A stretch of 64,000 nucleotides of DNA from Mycobacterium sp. ITM-2016-00316 (lineage in GTDB: Bacteria; Actinomycetota; Actinomycetes; Mycobacteriales; Mycobacteriaceae): contig NZ_CP134398.1 of the NCBI RefSeq assembly GCF_002968335.2, positions 1,178,001 through 1,242,000 on the forward strand. The letters are read 5' to 3'. This document shows, piece by piece, positions 28,789 through 38,415 of the stretch. Each line of letters opens with the position of its first letter. Position 1 is the stretch's first letter. The notes below the pieces were generated by a model, which was not told the DNA's origin, ran no database searches, and saw nothing but the letters and a program-made list of their open reading frames with translations. A program made the position numbers and the translations under genes.

Positions 28789-29172
28789 TTATGACGGGCG
28801 CTGTGGAAGCGTGGGCATCATGGTCGGCGCCGGCCGTCCCGGTGGCATGTTCCCGGGCCCCATCATGCCGTTCGGCCCCATCATGCCGCCTGGCCCCATC
28901 ATCGGGCATCCCTCCCTCGGTCCGTTCGGTCCCATCTGGCCACTGTGGTAGCCGCGGGTCCCACCGTGGTAGCCACCGGATCCGCTACCGGCGAAGAATC
29001 CGGCGACGAAAATCACTGTGACAACAAACAAGACGCCGCTGACGATGCCGACCCACGCCAACGTCTGGTAGAGCCGATTGGGCCGATGCTCGGCGTAGTC
29101 GCGTCGAGGCGTCGTGGCCACCGCAGGCCCCGCGGCGGTCGACTCATTCCTGATCTCCGGTGTGTCGGTCAT
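28789..29172 (-). CDS. Met/Gly/Pro-rich small membrane protein
   Basis: A 127-residue protein of unknown function. It has an N-terminal polar segment, one transmembrane helix (LAWVGIVSGVLFVVTVIFVAGFF, about residues 38-60), a Gly/His/Tyr-rich stretch, and a C-terminal array of MMGPG-like motifs (CPMMGPGGMMGPNGMMGPGN). Eight methionines, one Cys and two His in the tail could bind a soft metal such as copper, which is inference. Start: ATG at 29172 with GGAGGG about 8 nt upstream; a longer frame to 29277 has no such support. Divergent from dnaE2. Confidence 0.72.
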   Translation of the reverse strand: MTDTPEIRNESTAAGPAVATTPRRDYAEHRPNRLYQTLAWVGIVSGVLFVVTVIFVAGFFAGSGSGGYHGGTRGYHSGQMGPNGPREGCPMMGPGGMMGPNGMMGPGNMPPGRPAPTMMPTLPQRPS

Positions 29173-29318
29173 GGTCGGTTTCCCTCCGTAAGCAGACTTG
29201 GCTGCTGACTGACCTCTGCGCAAGGGCGCGAGCAACGTCAAGTGTGCGACCGGACCGATGGCGTGCTCTAGGGCCAATGGGCCTCAATGCGGGGGATCGG
29301 CAGTTGCCACTGGACCTA

Positions 29319-29334
29319 TCGAACACACGTTCGA
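29319..29334. promoter_or_regulatory. LexA/SOS box of dnaE2
   Basis: TCGAACACACGTTCGA is a perfect TCGAAC-N4-GTTCGA SOS box. It directly abuts the -10 element at 29335, occupying the spacer, so LexA and RNA polymerase cannot bind together. Confidence 0.92.
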
Positions 29335-29340
29335 TATGAT
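29335..29340 (+). promoter_or_regulatory. Leaderless -10 of dnaE2
   Basis: TATGAT (5 of 6 to TATAAT) ends 6 nt before the ATG at 29347, and no SD is seen. The position excludes upstream start codons. Confidence 0.6.
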
Positions 29341-29346
29341 TGGCCG

Positions 29347-32300
29347 ATGGGTTGGCACAACGGGCCACCGAGCTGGACCGAGATGGAGCGGGTGCTCAAC
29401 AGCAGGCCGCGCGGTAAGCCACGCCGGTCGGGCCTGCCGCTGGAGCCGCCCGGCGACGGTGGGGACAGTCCCGCCTGGTCCCGCAAGCGCGGCGCCTACC
29501 AGGCCGAGGGGGTGCAACGTTCCGGATCATCGGTGCCCTACGCCGAACTGCACGCGCACTCGGCCTACAGCTTCCTCGACGGGGCCAGCACCCCGGAGGA
29601 ACTGGTGGAGGAGGCGGCCCGGCTGGATCTACGGGCCATCGCGTTGACCGATCACGACGGTCTCTACGGAGTGGTGCGGTTCGCCGAAGCCGCCCGCGAA
29701 CTCGACATGTCCACCGTGTTCGGTGCCGAACTGTCGCTGAGTAATGTGCCGCGTACCGAGCGGCCCGACCCACCCGGACCGCATCTGCTGGTGCTGGCCC
29801 GCGGACCGGAGGGTTACCGGCGGCTGTCGCGCCAGATCTCGGCGGCACACCTGGCCGGTGGCGAGAAGGGTAAGCCACGGTATGACTTCGACACGCTGAC
29901 CGAGGCCGCCGGCGGGCATTGGCACATCCTCACCGGCTGCCGGAAAGGTCATGTCCAACAAGCATTTACAGAAGGCGGACCGGAGGCCGCCGAGCGGGCG
30001 CTGGCCGATCTGGTGGACAGGTTCGGTGCCGGCCGGGTCAGCATCGAACTCACCCATCACGGACACCCGCTCGATGACGAACGTAATGCCGCGCTGGCCG
30101 CGTTGGCGCCACGGTTCGGCCTGAACGTGGTCGCCACCACGGGTGCCCACTTCGCGGCGCCGTCGCGGGGGCGGCTGGCCATGGCGATGGCGGCCATCCG
30201 GGCCCGCAATTCGATGGACGACGCGGCCGGGTACCTGGCGCCGCTGGGCGGAGCGCATCTACGGTCGGGGGAGGAGATGGCTCGGCTGTTCGGCCCCGAG
30301 ATCGTCACGGCGGCAGTAGACCTGGGTGAACAGTGTGCGTTCGGGCTGGCGCTGATCGCCCCGCAACTCCCGCCGTTCGACGTGCCGGACGGGCACACCG
30401 AATCGAGCTGGCTACGCAAACTGGTGCGCGACGGCGCCCGGGATCGGTACGGCCCACCGGACCGGGCGCCCAAGGCGTACGCGCAGATCGAACATGAACT
30501 GGCCATCATCGACAAGCTGGACTTCCCGGGTTACTTCCTGGTGGTGCACGACATCACCCGGTTCTGCCGGGAGCGCGACATCCTGTGCCAGGGCCGGGGC
30601 TCGGCGGCCAATTCGGCGGTCTGCTACGCGCTCAAGGTCACCAACGTCGATCCGATCGCCAACGAGTTGCTGTTCGAACGCTTCCTGTCACCGGCGCGCG
30701 ACGGCCCACCCGATATCGACATCGACATCGAATCGGACCTGCGCGAGAACGTCATCCAGTACGTCTATGACAAGTACGGTCGGGACTACGCCGCCCAGGT
30801 CGCCAACGTCATCACTTATCGGGGGCGCAGCGCGGTCCGGGACATGGCCCGCGCGCTGGGTTTCTCGCAGGGGCAGCAGGACGCCTGGAGCAAGCAGATC
30901 AGCCGGTGGAACGGCCTGGCCGACTCACCCGATGTCGAGGACATCCCGGAACAGGTGGTCGACCTGGCCACCCAGATCTCCAACCTGCCCCGGCACATGG
31001 GTATCCACTCCGGGGGCATGGTGATCTGTGATCGCCCGATCGCCGACGTCTGCCCGGTGGAATGGGCCCGCATGGAGAACCGCAGTGTGTTGCAGTGGGA
31101 CAAAGATGACTGTGCGGCAATCGGTTTGGTCAAGTTCGATCTACTCGGCCTCGGCATGCTGTCGGCCCTGCACTATGCCATCGACCTGGCGCGCGAACAC
31201 AAGGGCCTCGAGGTGGATCTGTCCCGGCTGGACCTGTCCGAACCCGCGGTCTACGAGATGCTGCAGCGTGCCGACTCGGTCGGGGTGTTCCAGGTCGAAT
31301 CCCGCGCGCAGATGGCCACCCTGCCCCGGCTCAAGCCGCGGATGTTCTACGACCTGGTGGTCGAGGTCGCGTTGATCCGACCCGGCCCGATCCAGGGCGG
31401 ATCGGTGCACCCGTATATCAAGCGGCGCAACGGCGAAGAGAAGGTCGTCTACGACCACCCGTCGATGGAGCCGGCGTTGCGCAAGACCCTCGGTGTGCCG
31501 TTGTTCCAGGAGCAGCTGATGCAGCTGGCGGTGGACTGCGCCGGTTTCAGCCCGGCCGAGGCCGACCAGCTGCGCCGGGCGATGGGCTCGAAACGGTCCA
31601 CCGAGAAGATGCGGCGGCTCCGCGACCGGTTCTACGACGGGATGCGGGACCGTCACGGCATCACCGGGGCGGTGGCCGAGCGGATCTACGAGAAGCTGGA
31701 GGCGTTCGCCAATTTCGGTTTCCCGGAAAGCCATTCGCTGAGCTTTGCGTCGCTGGTGTTCTACTCGTCCTGGTTCAAGCTGCACCACCCGGCGGTGTTC
31801 TGCGCGGCGCTGCTGCGGGCCCAGCCGATGGGCTTCTACTCACCGCAGTCGCTGGTCGCCGATGCGCGCCGGCACGGCGTGCTGGTGCACGGCCCGGACG
31901 TCAACGCCGGGCTGGCGCACGCCACCTGTGAGAACCACGGCCTGGACGTGCGGATGGGGATAGGCAGCGTCCGTCACATCGGCGATGAACTGGCGCAGCG
32001 GATCGTCGATGAGCGGACGGCCAACGGACCGTTCGCGACGCTGCTGGATCTGACGGCCAGAGTGCAACTTTCGGTCTCGCAGACCGAGGCGCTGGCCACC
32101 GCGGGTGCGCTCGGGTGTTTCGGGATCACCCGCCGCGAAGGGCTGTGGGCGGCGGGGGCGGCCGCCGCCGAACGGCCGGACCGGTTGCCGGGGGTGGGGT
32201 CGTCCTCGCATATCCCACCGCTGCCCGGGATGAGCGCGCTGGAACTGGCCGCCGCCGACGTGTGGGCCACCGGTGTGTCCCCGGACAGCTATCCCACCCA

Positions 32301-32643
32301 GTTCCTGCGCGAGACGCTCGACGAGATGGGGATCGTGCCTGCCGATCAGCTGCTGTCCGTACCCGACGGCACCCGCGTGCTGGTGGCAGGCGCGGTGACG
32401 CACCGCCAGCGGCCCGCGACGGCCCAGGGCGTGACGTTCATGAACCTCGAGGACGAGACCGGCATGGTGAACGTGATGTGCTCCCGCGGGGTGTGGGCGC
32501 GTCATCGCAAGCTGGCGCAGACGGCGTCGGCGCTGGTCATCCGGGGCATCGTGCAGAACGCCACCGGTGCGGTGACGGTGGCCGCGGACAGGATGAGCCC
32601 CATGGATCTGAAGGTGCGCTCGCGGTCGCGGGACTTCCAGTGA
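29347..32643 (+). CDS. dnaE2: Error-prone DNA polymerase DnaE2
   Basis: A 1098-residue C-family DNA polymerase III alpha homologue, the catalytic subunit for SOS mutagenesis. The N-terminal PHP domain starts near residue 67 (ELHAHSAYSFLDGAS). The palm-domain acidic motif PDIDIDIESD lies near residue 455, the fingers and helix-hairpin-helix regions follow, and a C-terminal OB fold (VAGAVTHRQRP...FMNLEDETG) completes it. The ATG at 29347 (MGWHNGPPSW) matches the known DnaE2 N-terminus; an upstream start at 29287 would put the SOS box inside the gene. It works with ImuA' and ImuB at 18496-20852. Confidence 0.96.
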   Translation: MGWHNGPPSWTEMERVLNSRPRGKPRRSGLPLEPPGDGGDSPAWSRKRGAYQAEGVQRSGSSVPYAELHAHSAYSFLDGASTPEELVEEAARLDLRAIALTDHDGLYGVVRFAEAARELDMSTVFGAELSLSNVPRTERPDPPGPHLLVLARGPEGYRRLSRQISAAHLAGGEKGKPRYDFDTLTEAAGGHWHILTGCRKGHVQQAFTEGGPEAAERALADLVDRFGAGRVSIELTHHGHPLDDERNAALAALAPRFGLNVVATTGAHFAAPSRGRLAMAMAAIRARNSMDDAAGYLAPLGGAHLRSGEEMARLFGPEIVTAAVDLGEQCAFGLALIAPQLPPFDVPDGHTESSWLRKLVRDGARDRYGPPDRAPKAYAQIEHELAIIDKLDFPGYFLVVHDITRFCRERDILCQGRGSAANSAVCYALKVTNVDPIANELLFERFLSPARDGPPDIDIDIESDLRENVIQYVYDKYGRDYAAQVANVITYRGRSAVRDMARALGFSQGQQDAWSKQISRWNGLADSPDVEDIPEQVVDLATQISNLPRHMGIHSGGMVICDRPIADVCPVEWARMENRSVLQWDKDDCAAIGLVKFDLLGLGMLSALHYAIDLAREHKGLEVDLSRLDLSEPAVYEMLQRADSVGVFQVESRAQMATLPRLKPRMFYDLVVEVALIRPGPIQGGSVHPYIKRRNGEEKVVYDHPSMEPALRKTLGVPLFQEQLMQLAVDCAGFSPAEADQLRRAMGSKRSTEKMRRLRDRFYDGMRDRHGITGAVAERIYEKLEAFANFGFPESHSLSFASLVFYSSWFKLHHPAVFCAALLRAQPMGFYSPQSLVADARRHGVLVHGPDVNAGLAHATCENHGLDVRMGIGSVRHIGDELAQRIVDERTANGPFATLLDLTARVQLSVSQTEALATAGALGCFGITRREGLWAAGAAAAERPDRLPGVGSSSHIPPLPGMSALELAAADVWATGVSPDSYPTQFLRETLDEMGIVPADQLLSVPDGTRVLVAGAVTHRQRPATAQGVTFMNLEDETGMVNVMCSRGVWARHRKLAQTASALVIRGIVQNATGAVTVAADRMSPMDLKVRSRSRDFQ

Positions 32644-32646
32644 CGC

Positions 32647-33057
32647 TCACTCGGTGGGCGTCGTCCACACCTTCTCGATGGTGATCCGCAGCCGGGTGCT
32701 GAAGTTGCCCATCGTGTCGGTCAGCCCGAACTGATCGGAGGCCGCCTGGTACTTCGCCCAGTACGGCGTGTCCGTGCGCAGATCGACGCCCTCGGCGTCC
32801 ACCCGCGCCGGACCTCCGATCACGATGATTCCGCCACCGTTACCGTCGGAGTCCAGGTTCAGGCTCACGTGCGGATGGTTGCGGATATGGCGCACCTTGG
32901 CCGCGGCGGGCTCGGTGTACACCACGATGTCGGTGCCGTCGAAGAAGAACCACACCAGTTTGGGCACCGGTTGCCCGGACTTCGCGACGGTGGTCAGCCA
33001 TCCGTAATCGTCGGATCTCAGACGCTCGATGATTTCCGGTGTCAGGTCTGCAGTCAT
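32647..33057 (-). CDS. PPOX-class (F420/FMN split-barrel) protein
   Basis: A 136-residue split-barrel flavin/deazaflavin-binding protein of the pyridoxamine-5'-phosphate-oxidase-like class, similar to Rv3369. Visible features are WLTTVAKSGQPVPKLVWFFFDG, then VYTEPAAAKVRHIRNHPHVSL and the GGPARVD turn. Such proteins often use F420 to reduce small substrates, but no activity can be assigned. ATG at 33057 lies 23 bp from the divergent nitroreductase; the longer frame to 33087 would overlap that gene. Convergent with dnaE2, 3 bp away. Confidence 0.85.
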   Translation of the reverse strand: MTADLTPEIIERLRSDDYGWLTTVAKSGQPVPKLVWFFFDGTDIVVYTEPAAAKVRHIRNHPHVSLNLDSDGNGGGIIVIGGPARVDAEGVDLRTDTPYWAKYQAASDQFGLTDTMGNFSTRLRITIEKVWTTPTE

Positions 33058-33064
33058 GCACGCG

Positions 33065-33074
33065 AATGTAGTCT
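33065..33074. promoter_or_regulatory. Overlapping divergent leaderless -10 elements
   Basis: On the plus strand TAGTCT (33069-33074) ends 6 nt before the nitroreductase ATG. On the minus strand TACATT (33070-33065) ends 7 nt before the PPOX-protein ATG. Both fit TANNNT, and they share two base pairs within a 23-bp gap with no SD on either side. Confidence 0.5.
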
Positions 33075-33080
33075 CGCGGT

Positions 33081-33722
33081 ATGACACTCAACCTGACCGC
33101 GGATGAAGTTCTGACCACCACGCGTTCGGTGCGCAAGCGGCTCGATTTCGACAAACCGGTGTCGCGCGAAGTACTCCTGGAATGTCTCGATCTGGCGCTG
33201 CAGGCTCCCACCGGCTCCAATGCTCAAGGCTGGCAATGGGTTTTCGTCGAGGATCCGGTCAAGAAAAAGGCGCTGGCCGACATCTACCGGACGAACGCCA
33301 ATCCGTATCTCGATCTGCCCAAGCCGGAGCGCGGCGACATTCGCGACGAGCAGATCGTCCGGGTCACCGATTCCGCGAAGTACCTCAACGAGAACTTCGA
33401 GAAGGCCCCGGTGCTGATGATCCCGTGCCTGGAGGGCCGCCCCGACGGCGCACCGGCCGGGATGAGCGCGTCCTACTGGGGCTCACTGCTGCCTGCGGTG
33501 TGGAGTTTCATGCTGGCGCTGCGGTCCCGCGGGCTGGGCTCGGCGTGGACGACGCTGCACCTGCTCGGTGACGGTGAAAAGCAGGCCGCCGAGGTGCTCG
33601 GCATCCCGTTCGATCAGTACGCCCAGGGCGGGCTGTTCCCGATCGCCTACACCAAGGGCACCGATTTCAAGAAGGCCGGACGATTGCCCGCCGAGAACTT
33701 CGCGCACTGGGACACCTGGTAG
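33081..33722 (+). CDS. Nitroreductase-family protein
   Basis: A 213-residue FMN-dependent nitroreductase-fold protein, homologous to Rv3368c. The FMN-binding N-terminus reads TTTRSVRKRLDFDKPV and is followed by APTGSNAQGWQWVFVED. The C-terminal GLGSAWTTLHL and FPIAYTKGTDF segments are typical of the family. The physiological substrate is unknown. It is divergent from the PPOX gene and seems to be leaderless. Confidence 0.88.
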   Translation: MTLNLTADEVLTTTRSVRKRLDFDKPVSREVLLECLDLALQAPTGSNAQGWQWVFVEDPVKKKALADIYRTNANPYLDLPKPERGDIRDEQIVRVTDSAKYLNENFEKAPVLMIPCLEGRPDGAPAGMSASYWGSLLPAVWSFMLALRSRGLGSAWTTLHLLGDGEKQAAEVLGIPFDQYAQGGLFPIAYTKGTDFKKAGRLPAENFAHWDTW

Positions 33723-33731
33723 ACCTGCCGA

Positions 33732-34196
33732 TCACACCGCGCCGGTGAACCCCTGCTGGCGCCACGCCTCATAGGCGGCGACCGCCGCGGCGTTGGACAG
33801 ATTCAGCGACCGGCGGCCGGCCAGCATGGGGATCCGCACCTGCGCGGTGATATGCGGATCGGCCAGCGTGTGCTCGTCCAGGCCGGTCGGTTCCGGGCCG
33901 AACATCAGCACATCGCCGGGTTGGTACGCGACCTCGGCAAACGACGTGTCGGCGTGCGCAGTGAAGGCGTACACCCGCGTCGGCCCGATCGCCGCCCACG
34001 CCGCGGGCAGATCCGGGTGCACCGTCACCGATGCCAGGTCGTGGTAATCCAGGCCGGCCCGGCGCAGCTTGGGCTCGGACAGGTCGAAGCCGAGCGGCTC
34101 GACGAGGTGCAGCTCGCACCCGGTCGCGGCCACCATCCGGATCGCGTTGCCGGTATTGGGCGCGATGCGCGGGGAGAAGAACAGCACCTTGAACAC
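33732..34196 (-). CDS. trmL: SPOUT-family tRNA (cytidine/uridine-34-2'-O)-methyltransferase TrmL
   Basis: A 154-residue SPOUT (SpoU) methyltransferase. The N-terminal SPRIAPNTGNAIR, the central FGPEPTGL and the C-terminal IPMLAGRRSLNLSNAAAV form the knotted SAM-binding site typical of TrmL, which methylates the wobble base of some leucine tRNAs. GTG at 34196 (VFKVLFFSPRIAPN) gives exactly the length of Rv3366; the long frame above it runs into the divergent methyltransferase and is rejected. Confidence 0.9.
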   Translation of the reverse strand: MFKVLFFSPRIAPNTGNAIRMVAATGCELHLVEPLGFDLSEPKLRRAGLDYHDLASVTVHPDLPAAWAAIGPTRVYAFTAHADTSFAEVAYQPGDVLMFGPEPTGLDEHTLADPHITAQVRIPMLAGRRSLNLSNAAAVAAYEAWRQQGFTGAV

Positions 34197-34214
34197 CAGG
34201 TCATCTTGCCCCGG

Positions 34215-34220
34215 GATAAT
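34215..34220 (+). promoter_or_regulatory. Candidate leaderless -10 of the class I methyltransferase gene
   Basis: GATAAT differs from TATAAT at one base and ends 6 nt before the ATG at 34227; no SD is present. It lies in a 30-bp divergent gap with trmL. Confidence 0.45.
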
Positions 34221-34226
34221 GGGCTC

Positions 34227-34832
34227 ATGGTCGAACAGAGCATCTGGATGCAGAAAGTCGCGGCCGACCCGGGCCATTCGCAGTGGTACATCGATCGCTT
34301 CCGGGCGATGGAGCGCGCGGGCAAAGATCTGGTGGGCGAGGCTCGCTTCATCGACGCGATGGCCGAACGTGGTGCCCGCATTCTCGACGCGGGCTGCGGT
34401 CCGGGCCGGGTGGGCGGCTACCTGGCCGCTGCCGGACATGACGTCGTCGGCGTCGACGTGGACCCGGCGCTCATCGCCGCCGCCGAACAGGACCACCCGG
34501 GCCCGCGCTGGCTGGTCGGTGACCTCGCCGAACTGGACCTGCCCGCCCGCGGAGTCGCCGAGCCGTTCGACCTCATCGTGTCGGCGGGCAATGTGATGAC
34601 CTTCCTCGCGCCGAGCACCCGCACCCAGGTGCTGAGCAGGCTGCGCGCCCATCTCGGCACCGGTGGCCGCGCGGTGATCGGGTTCGGCGCCGGACGCGAG
34701 TACGAGCACACCGAGTTCCTCGACGACGCGGCCGACGCCGGGCTGGTGCCCGACCTGCTGTTGTCCACCTGGGATGTGCGGCCGTTCACCGAGGGCTCCG
34801 ACTTCCTGGTCGCGATCCTGCGGCCCGCGTAG
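34227..34832 (+). CDS. Class I SAM-dependent methyltransferase
   Basis: A 201-residue Rossmann-fold methyltransferase. SAM-binding motif I is ILDAGCGPGRVGGYL near residue 52, followed by VVGVDVDP and LIVSAGNVMTFL. The target is not identifiable. The start at 34227 is chosen because the frame above it is antisense to trmL and because of the -10 at 34215. Confidence 0.82.
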   Translation: MVEQSIWMQKVAADPGHSQWYIDRFRAMERAGKDLVGEARFIDAMAERGARILDAGCGPGRVGGYLAAAGHDVVGVDVDPALIAAAEQDHPGPRWLVGDLAELDLPARGVAEPFDLIVSAGNVMTFLAPSTRTQVLSRLRAHLGTGGRAVIGFGAGREYEHTEFLDDAADAGLVPDLLLSTWDVRPFTEGSDFLVAILRPA

Positions 34833-35023
34833 ACATTCCACGCCGGCGAAGTGACGCGCACGTCAGACCTGTTTGCCCGCATCACCACGACTGCGCAACG
34901 TAACGGTCACGAACTGTGTCCGTTCGAGATCGAGGTATGGAAACCGCTGTCGGCGACTGCCATACTCGACAAATTGCCAGGCGTGCCACGCCGGCCCCGA
35001 TGGTGGGCAAAAGCGGGAAGTAT

Positions 35024-37627
35024 ATGAACACCAACGTTGTGCGGATTCCGATGACGGCCCATGCCGCGCCGCCGGTTACGTCTGCGCGCGACGAATTCGA
35101 CAGTGCGGCAGCGCAAGCCGTGAAAAGGCCGTCGCGCTGGGCGTTGAGCAACTGGCCCGTCGGCTGGAAAGTGTTTGCCATCGTGCTGGTTCCGCTGGCC
35201 CTGGCCGCGACATTCGGTGGGCTGCGCATCTACTCCGGTTTCACCGACGCCGCCGATCTGCGGCTGGCCGCCGACCGCGCCGACATGGTGCCCGCGGTCG
35301 TCGAATACATGGCCGCGCTCGATGCCGCCGTCCTGGCCGGCAGCGCCGGCGGCGACGCCCAGGGCGCCTTGAGCGAGTTCGACGCCGCCCGCCAGGCACT
35401 GCAACGCCAACTCGACGACACCGACGTGCTGCCCGACGTGGACAGCGGTGTCACCGCGATTCTCCAGGGCGGCCAGGACCTGGTGAACAAGGTGGGCTCC
35501 AACTCGATCGGCCTGCGCGACAGGGTCACCACCTACGCGCCCATCCTGCTGACCGCCGAGGACGCCATCAACGGATCGGTGCGCGTCGATGACGCGCAGA
35601 TCCGCAGCGAGACGCTCGGGCTGTCCCGGGCAGTCGGTGCCCGCGGGCAGATGATGATGCAGCAGCTGCTGGTCAATCTCGGCGGCGAAGTACCCGAACC
35701 CGAGCTGCGCACCTCGATGAACACCGTCGCCGGTACCGAACCGTCCACCCTGTTCGGCATGAGCCAGATTCTCGGCGTGGGCTCGGACGAGGCCAAGGCA
35801 CTACAGGAGCAGTTCATCCGCCGGATGGCGATCATGGCCAACCCGACAGCGGTTCTGGTGAACAATCCGGAGCTCAGCGAGTCCATCGCGGCCACCAACG
35901 ACATCGCCGACGCCGTCATCTCCGAGGCCACGACGTCGGTGACCACGACCGTGGGTGCGCAGGCCGATGCGCAACGCAGCACCGCCATCCGGGACGCGGT
36001 GATCGTCCTCGCGGCGATCCTGATCGCGCTGCTGATCGTGGCGCTGGTCGCGCGGTCACTGGTCCGGCCGCTGCGCCGGCTGCGGGACAGTGCGCTCAAG
36101 GTCGCCCACACCGAACTCGTCCGTGAACTCGAACAGGTACGCACCGGGGGAGACCCGGGCCCGATCCGTCCGATCCCGGTGCACACCACCGAGGAAGTCG
36201 GGCAGGTCGCGCACGCGGTCGACGAACTGCACGAGCAGGCCGTCCTGTTGGCCGGCGAGCAAGCCCGGTTGCAGGTACAGGTCAGCGATATGTTCGAGAC
36301 CCTGTCGCGGCGCAGCCGATCGTTGGTGGATCAGCAGCTGACGCTCATCGACCAGCTCGAACGTGATGAGGAAGACCCGCAACGCCTGGACAGTCTGTTC
36401 CGGCTGGACCACCTGGCCGCCCGGATGCGCCGCAATGGCGCCAACCTGCTGGTGCTCGCCGGAACCAAGGTCACCCGCGAGCACGCTGAGCCGGTACCGG
36501 TCGCCGCGGTGGTCAACGCCGCGGCCTCCGAGGTCGAGGAGTACACCCGGGTGGTCACCGATGTCGTCGCCGACTGCGATATCAGCGGCGCGGTGGCCGC
36601 CGACCTGGTGCACGTGCTTGCCGAGCTGATGGACAATGCGCTGCGCTATTCGCCGCCGGCCGCGCAGGTGCGGGTGTCGGCGGTGCGAGCCGGCAACGGC
36701 GCGCTCGTCATCGAGGTCGCCGACTCGGGCCTGGGCATGGCCGAACCTGATCTGCGGGTGGCCAACACCCGTCTGCAGTCCGGCGGCGAGGTCACCCCGT
36801 ACACGGCACGGCACATGGGCCTGTTCGTCGTCGGCCGACTGGCCGCCCAACACGGACTGGTGGTGCGGTTGCGCAGTACTGTTGCCGGAGAGGTGAATTC
36901 GGGCATCACGGCCGGAGTGTACGTGCCCGAGGAGCTACTCGCCGGCGTGCTGCCGACGCCGGTCTTCACCGGTTTCCAGCCGGCCCCGGTGGCCGAGGTG
37001 CAGCAGTTCGCGCCGGTGCGGCCCGAACCCTCCTATGTGGAGCCGGTTGTCGAGTTCCGTGAGCAGGCCCCGGTATCCGGCTTGCCGCAACGCAATCCGG
37101 GTGCCAGCGGGTTCCGTGTCGAGCCGGCCGAGGCGGAACCGGAGCATTGGCCCACCGAGCCGACACCGGTGCAGACGCCACCTGAGTTGCCGAGCCGGAC
37201 CCCCGCGCCGGCGGACACCTCCGCGTACTTTGCCGCGCGTCCCCAGCGGCAGGCCGAGCCGGCCTCGGGATCCTCCGATGACGCCATCTACCAGAAGATG
37301 TTGTCGGAGTGGCTGGTCGACCCGACCGATCTGGGTGCCAGCACCGACCTGGACTGGAAATCGGTGTGGGATCACGGCTGGTCGGCGGCGGCCTCTGCCG
37401 AGGATGCGCCGGTCACCGAACACACCGCCGAAGGCCTGCCGGTCCGCCGGCCCGGGGAACGGCTCGTGCCCGGGGCGGGTGACGACGTCGCCCCGGTACC
37501 ATCGGAGCCTGCCGACCCCGGCCCGCGGCCGGATCCCGCCGCCGTACGAGCCAGCCTCAGCAGCCACTTCGGTGGGGTGCATGCCGGTCGGTCGCACACC
37601 CGCGACACCGGAGGATCCCATGAGTGA
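35024..37627 (+). CDS. Conservon sensor histidine kinase-like protein (nitrate-sensor type)
   Basis: An 867-residue membrane sensor, first gene of an actinobacterial conservon. TM1 is near residues 46-70, an extracytoplasmic helical nitrate/nitrite-sensor-like domain reaches to about 320, and TM2 is near 325-348 ([18 protein letters not shown]), followed by HAMP. A dimerisation helix pair ([17 protein letters not shown]) and an HATPase domain ([20 protein letters not shown]) follow, then a Pro-rich disordered tail of over 200 residues. Homologous to Rv3365c. The ATG at 35024 is preferred though its GGGAAG is close (3 nt); starts at 34916-35000 are possible. Its end overlaps the roadblock gene by 8 bp. 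Confidence 0.85.
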   Translation: MNTNVVRIPMTAHAAPPVTSARDEFDSAAAQAVKRPSRWALSNWPVGWKVFAIVLVPLALAATFGGLRIYSGFTDAADLRLAADRADMVPAVVEYMAALDAAVLAGSAGGDAQGALSEFDAARQALQRQLDDTDVLPDVDSGVTAILQGGQDLVNKVGSNSIGLRDRVTTYAPILLTAEDAINGSVRVDDAQIRSETLGLSRAVGARGQMMMQQLLVNLGGEVPEPELRTSMNTVAGTEPSTLFGMSQILGVGSDEAKALQEQFIRRMAIMANPTAVLVNNPELSESIAATNDIADAVISEATTSVTTTVGAQADAQRSTAIRDAVIVLAAILIALLIVALVARSLVRPLRRLRDSALKVAHTELVRELEQVRTGGDPGPIRPIPVHTTEEVGQVAHAVDELHEQAVLLAGEQARLQVQVSDMFETLSRRSRSLVDQQLTLIDQLERDEEDPQRLDSLFRLDHLAARMRRNGANLLVLAGTKVTREHAEPVPVAAVVNAAASEVEEYTRVVTDVVADCDISGAVAADLVHVLAELMDNALRYSPPAAQVRVSAVRAGNGALVIEVADSGLGMAEPDLRVANTRLQSGGEVTPYTARHMGLFVVGRLAAQHGLVVRLRSTVAGEVNSGITAGVYVPEELLAGVLPTPVFTGFQPAPVAEVQQFAPVRPEPSYVEPVVEFREQAPVSGLPQRNPGASGFRVEPAEAEPEHWPTEPTPVQTPPELPSRTPAPADTSAYFAARPQRQAEPASGSSDDAIYQKMLSEWLVDPTDLGASTDLDWKSVWDHGWSAAASAEDAPVTEHTAEGLPVRRPGERLVPGAGDDVAPVPSEPADPGPRPDPAAVRASLSSHFGGVHAGRSHTRDTGGSHE

Positions 37628-38021
37628 CACCCGCGAAGCACTGGACTGGCTGGTCGCCAAGTTCGCCCGCGAGGTTTCCGGAGTCTCGCACGCGGTGCTG
37701 GTCTCGGCCGACGGCCTGCTGATGGCCGCCAGTGAGCACATGCCGACTGAACGCGCCGATCAACTTGCCGCAGTCGCCTCGGGGCTGGCCAGCCTGTCGA
37801 CGGGAGCGGCGCAGCTGTTCGAGGGTGGCCACGTCATGCAGTCCGTGGTCGAGATGGAGAACGGCTATCTGTTGTTGATGCGCGTGGGTGACGGGTCCAA
37901 CCTCGCCACCTTGGCGACCCGGTCCTGCGATATCGGCCAGATCGGCTATGAGATGGCCATTCTGGTGGAGCGGGTGGGCAACGTCGTCCAGTCCGCACGG
38001 CGTAGCCGCCAACGCACCTGA
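37620..38021 (+). CDS. Roadblock/LC7-domain protein (conservon)
   Basis: A 133-residue Roadblock/LC7 protein ([31 protein letters not shown]; later [18 protein letters not shown]). In conservons this protein acts with the sensor and small GTPase, probably as an activity or exchange regulator. ATG with GGAGG 5 nt upstream lies inside the end of the kinase gene, so translation is coupled. Homologous to Rv3364c. Confidence 0.92.
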   Translation: MSDTREALDWLVAKFAREVSGVSHAVLVSADGLLMAASEHMPTERADQLAAVASGLASLSTGAAQLFEGGHVMQSVVEMENGYLLLMRVGDGSNLATLATRSCDIGQIGYEMAILVERVGNVVQSARRSRQRT

Positions 38022-38028
38022 GGCTGCG

Positions 38029-38415
38029 ATGGAGCCGCCGCCAGATGCCTGGGAATCCGCCGACCCGGTGGATGTGCCGAGCATGGTGCGGCCCTACCGG
38101 CTGACCGCCGGACGCACCGATCCCGGTGTGCACCTGCCGCTGGAGGCACCGATCAGGACGCTGGACACCGCGCCGGCAACCGGGTGGCCGGGTGGCGATG
38201 TGCGGGCCCGCATCCTGCTCCTGGGCAGGGGCGGTCCGTCGGTCGCGGAGATCGCGGCGCGGTTGTCCCTACCGCTCGGTGTGGCGCGTGTGCTGATCGG
38301 TGACCTCGTTTCCGAGGGGTATCTTCGGGTACACACGACGCTGGGCGATACGGCCTCCGCCGACGAACGTCGTGAACTGATCGGGAGGACTCTGCGTGGC
38401 CTTCGGGCGCTTTGA
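38029..38415 (+). CDS. DUF742 protein (conservon)
   Basis: A 128-residue DUF742 protein, homologous to Rv3363c. It has the family's VRPYRLTAGRT segment near residue 20 and a winged-helix-like C-terminus (SVAEIAARLSLPLGVARVLIGDLVSEGYL). DUF742 is the constant third member of conservons. It starts 7 bp after the roadblock stop; its last 20 bp overlap the GTPase gene, and its final codons fall in the first copy of the 30-bp repeat. Confidence 0.9.
   Translation: MEPPPDAWESADPVDVPSMVRPYRLTAGRTDPGVHLPLEAPIRTLDTAPATGWPGGDVRARILLLGRGGPSVAEIAARLSLPLGVARVLIGDLVSEGYLRVHTTLGDTASADERRELIGRTLRGLRAL

Noticed and set aside
29287..29346. Upstream ATG as the dnaE2 start
   Set aside because: It would place the SOS box and -10 inside the coding region; the ATG at 29347 matches the known N-terminus.
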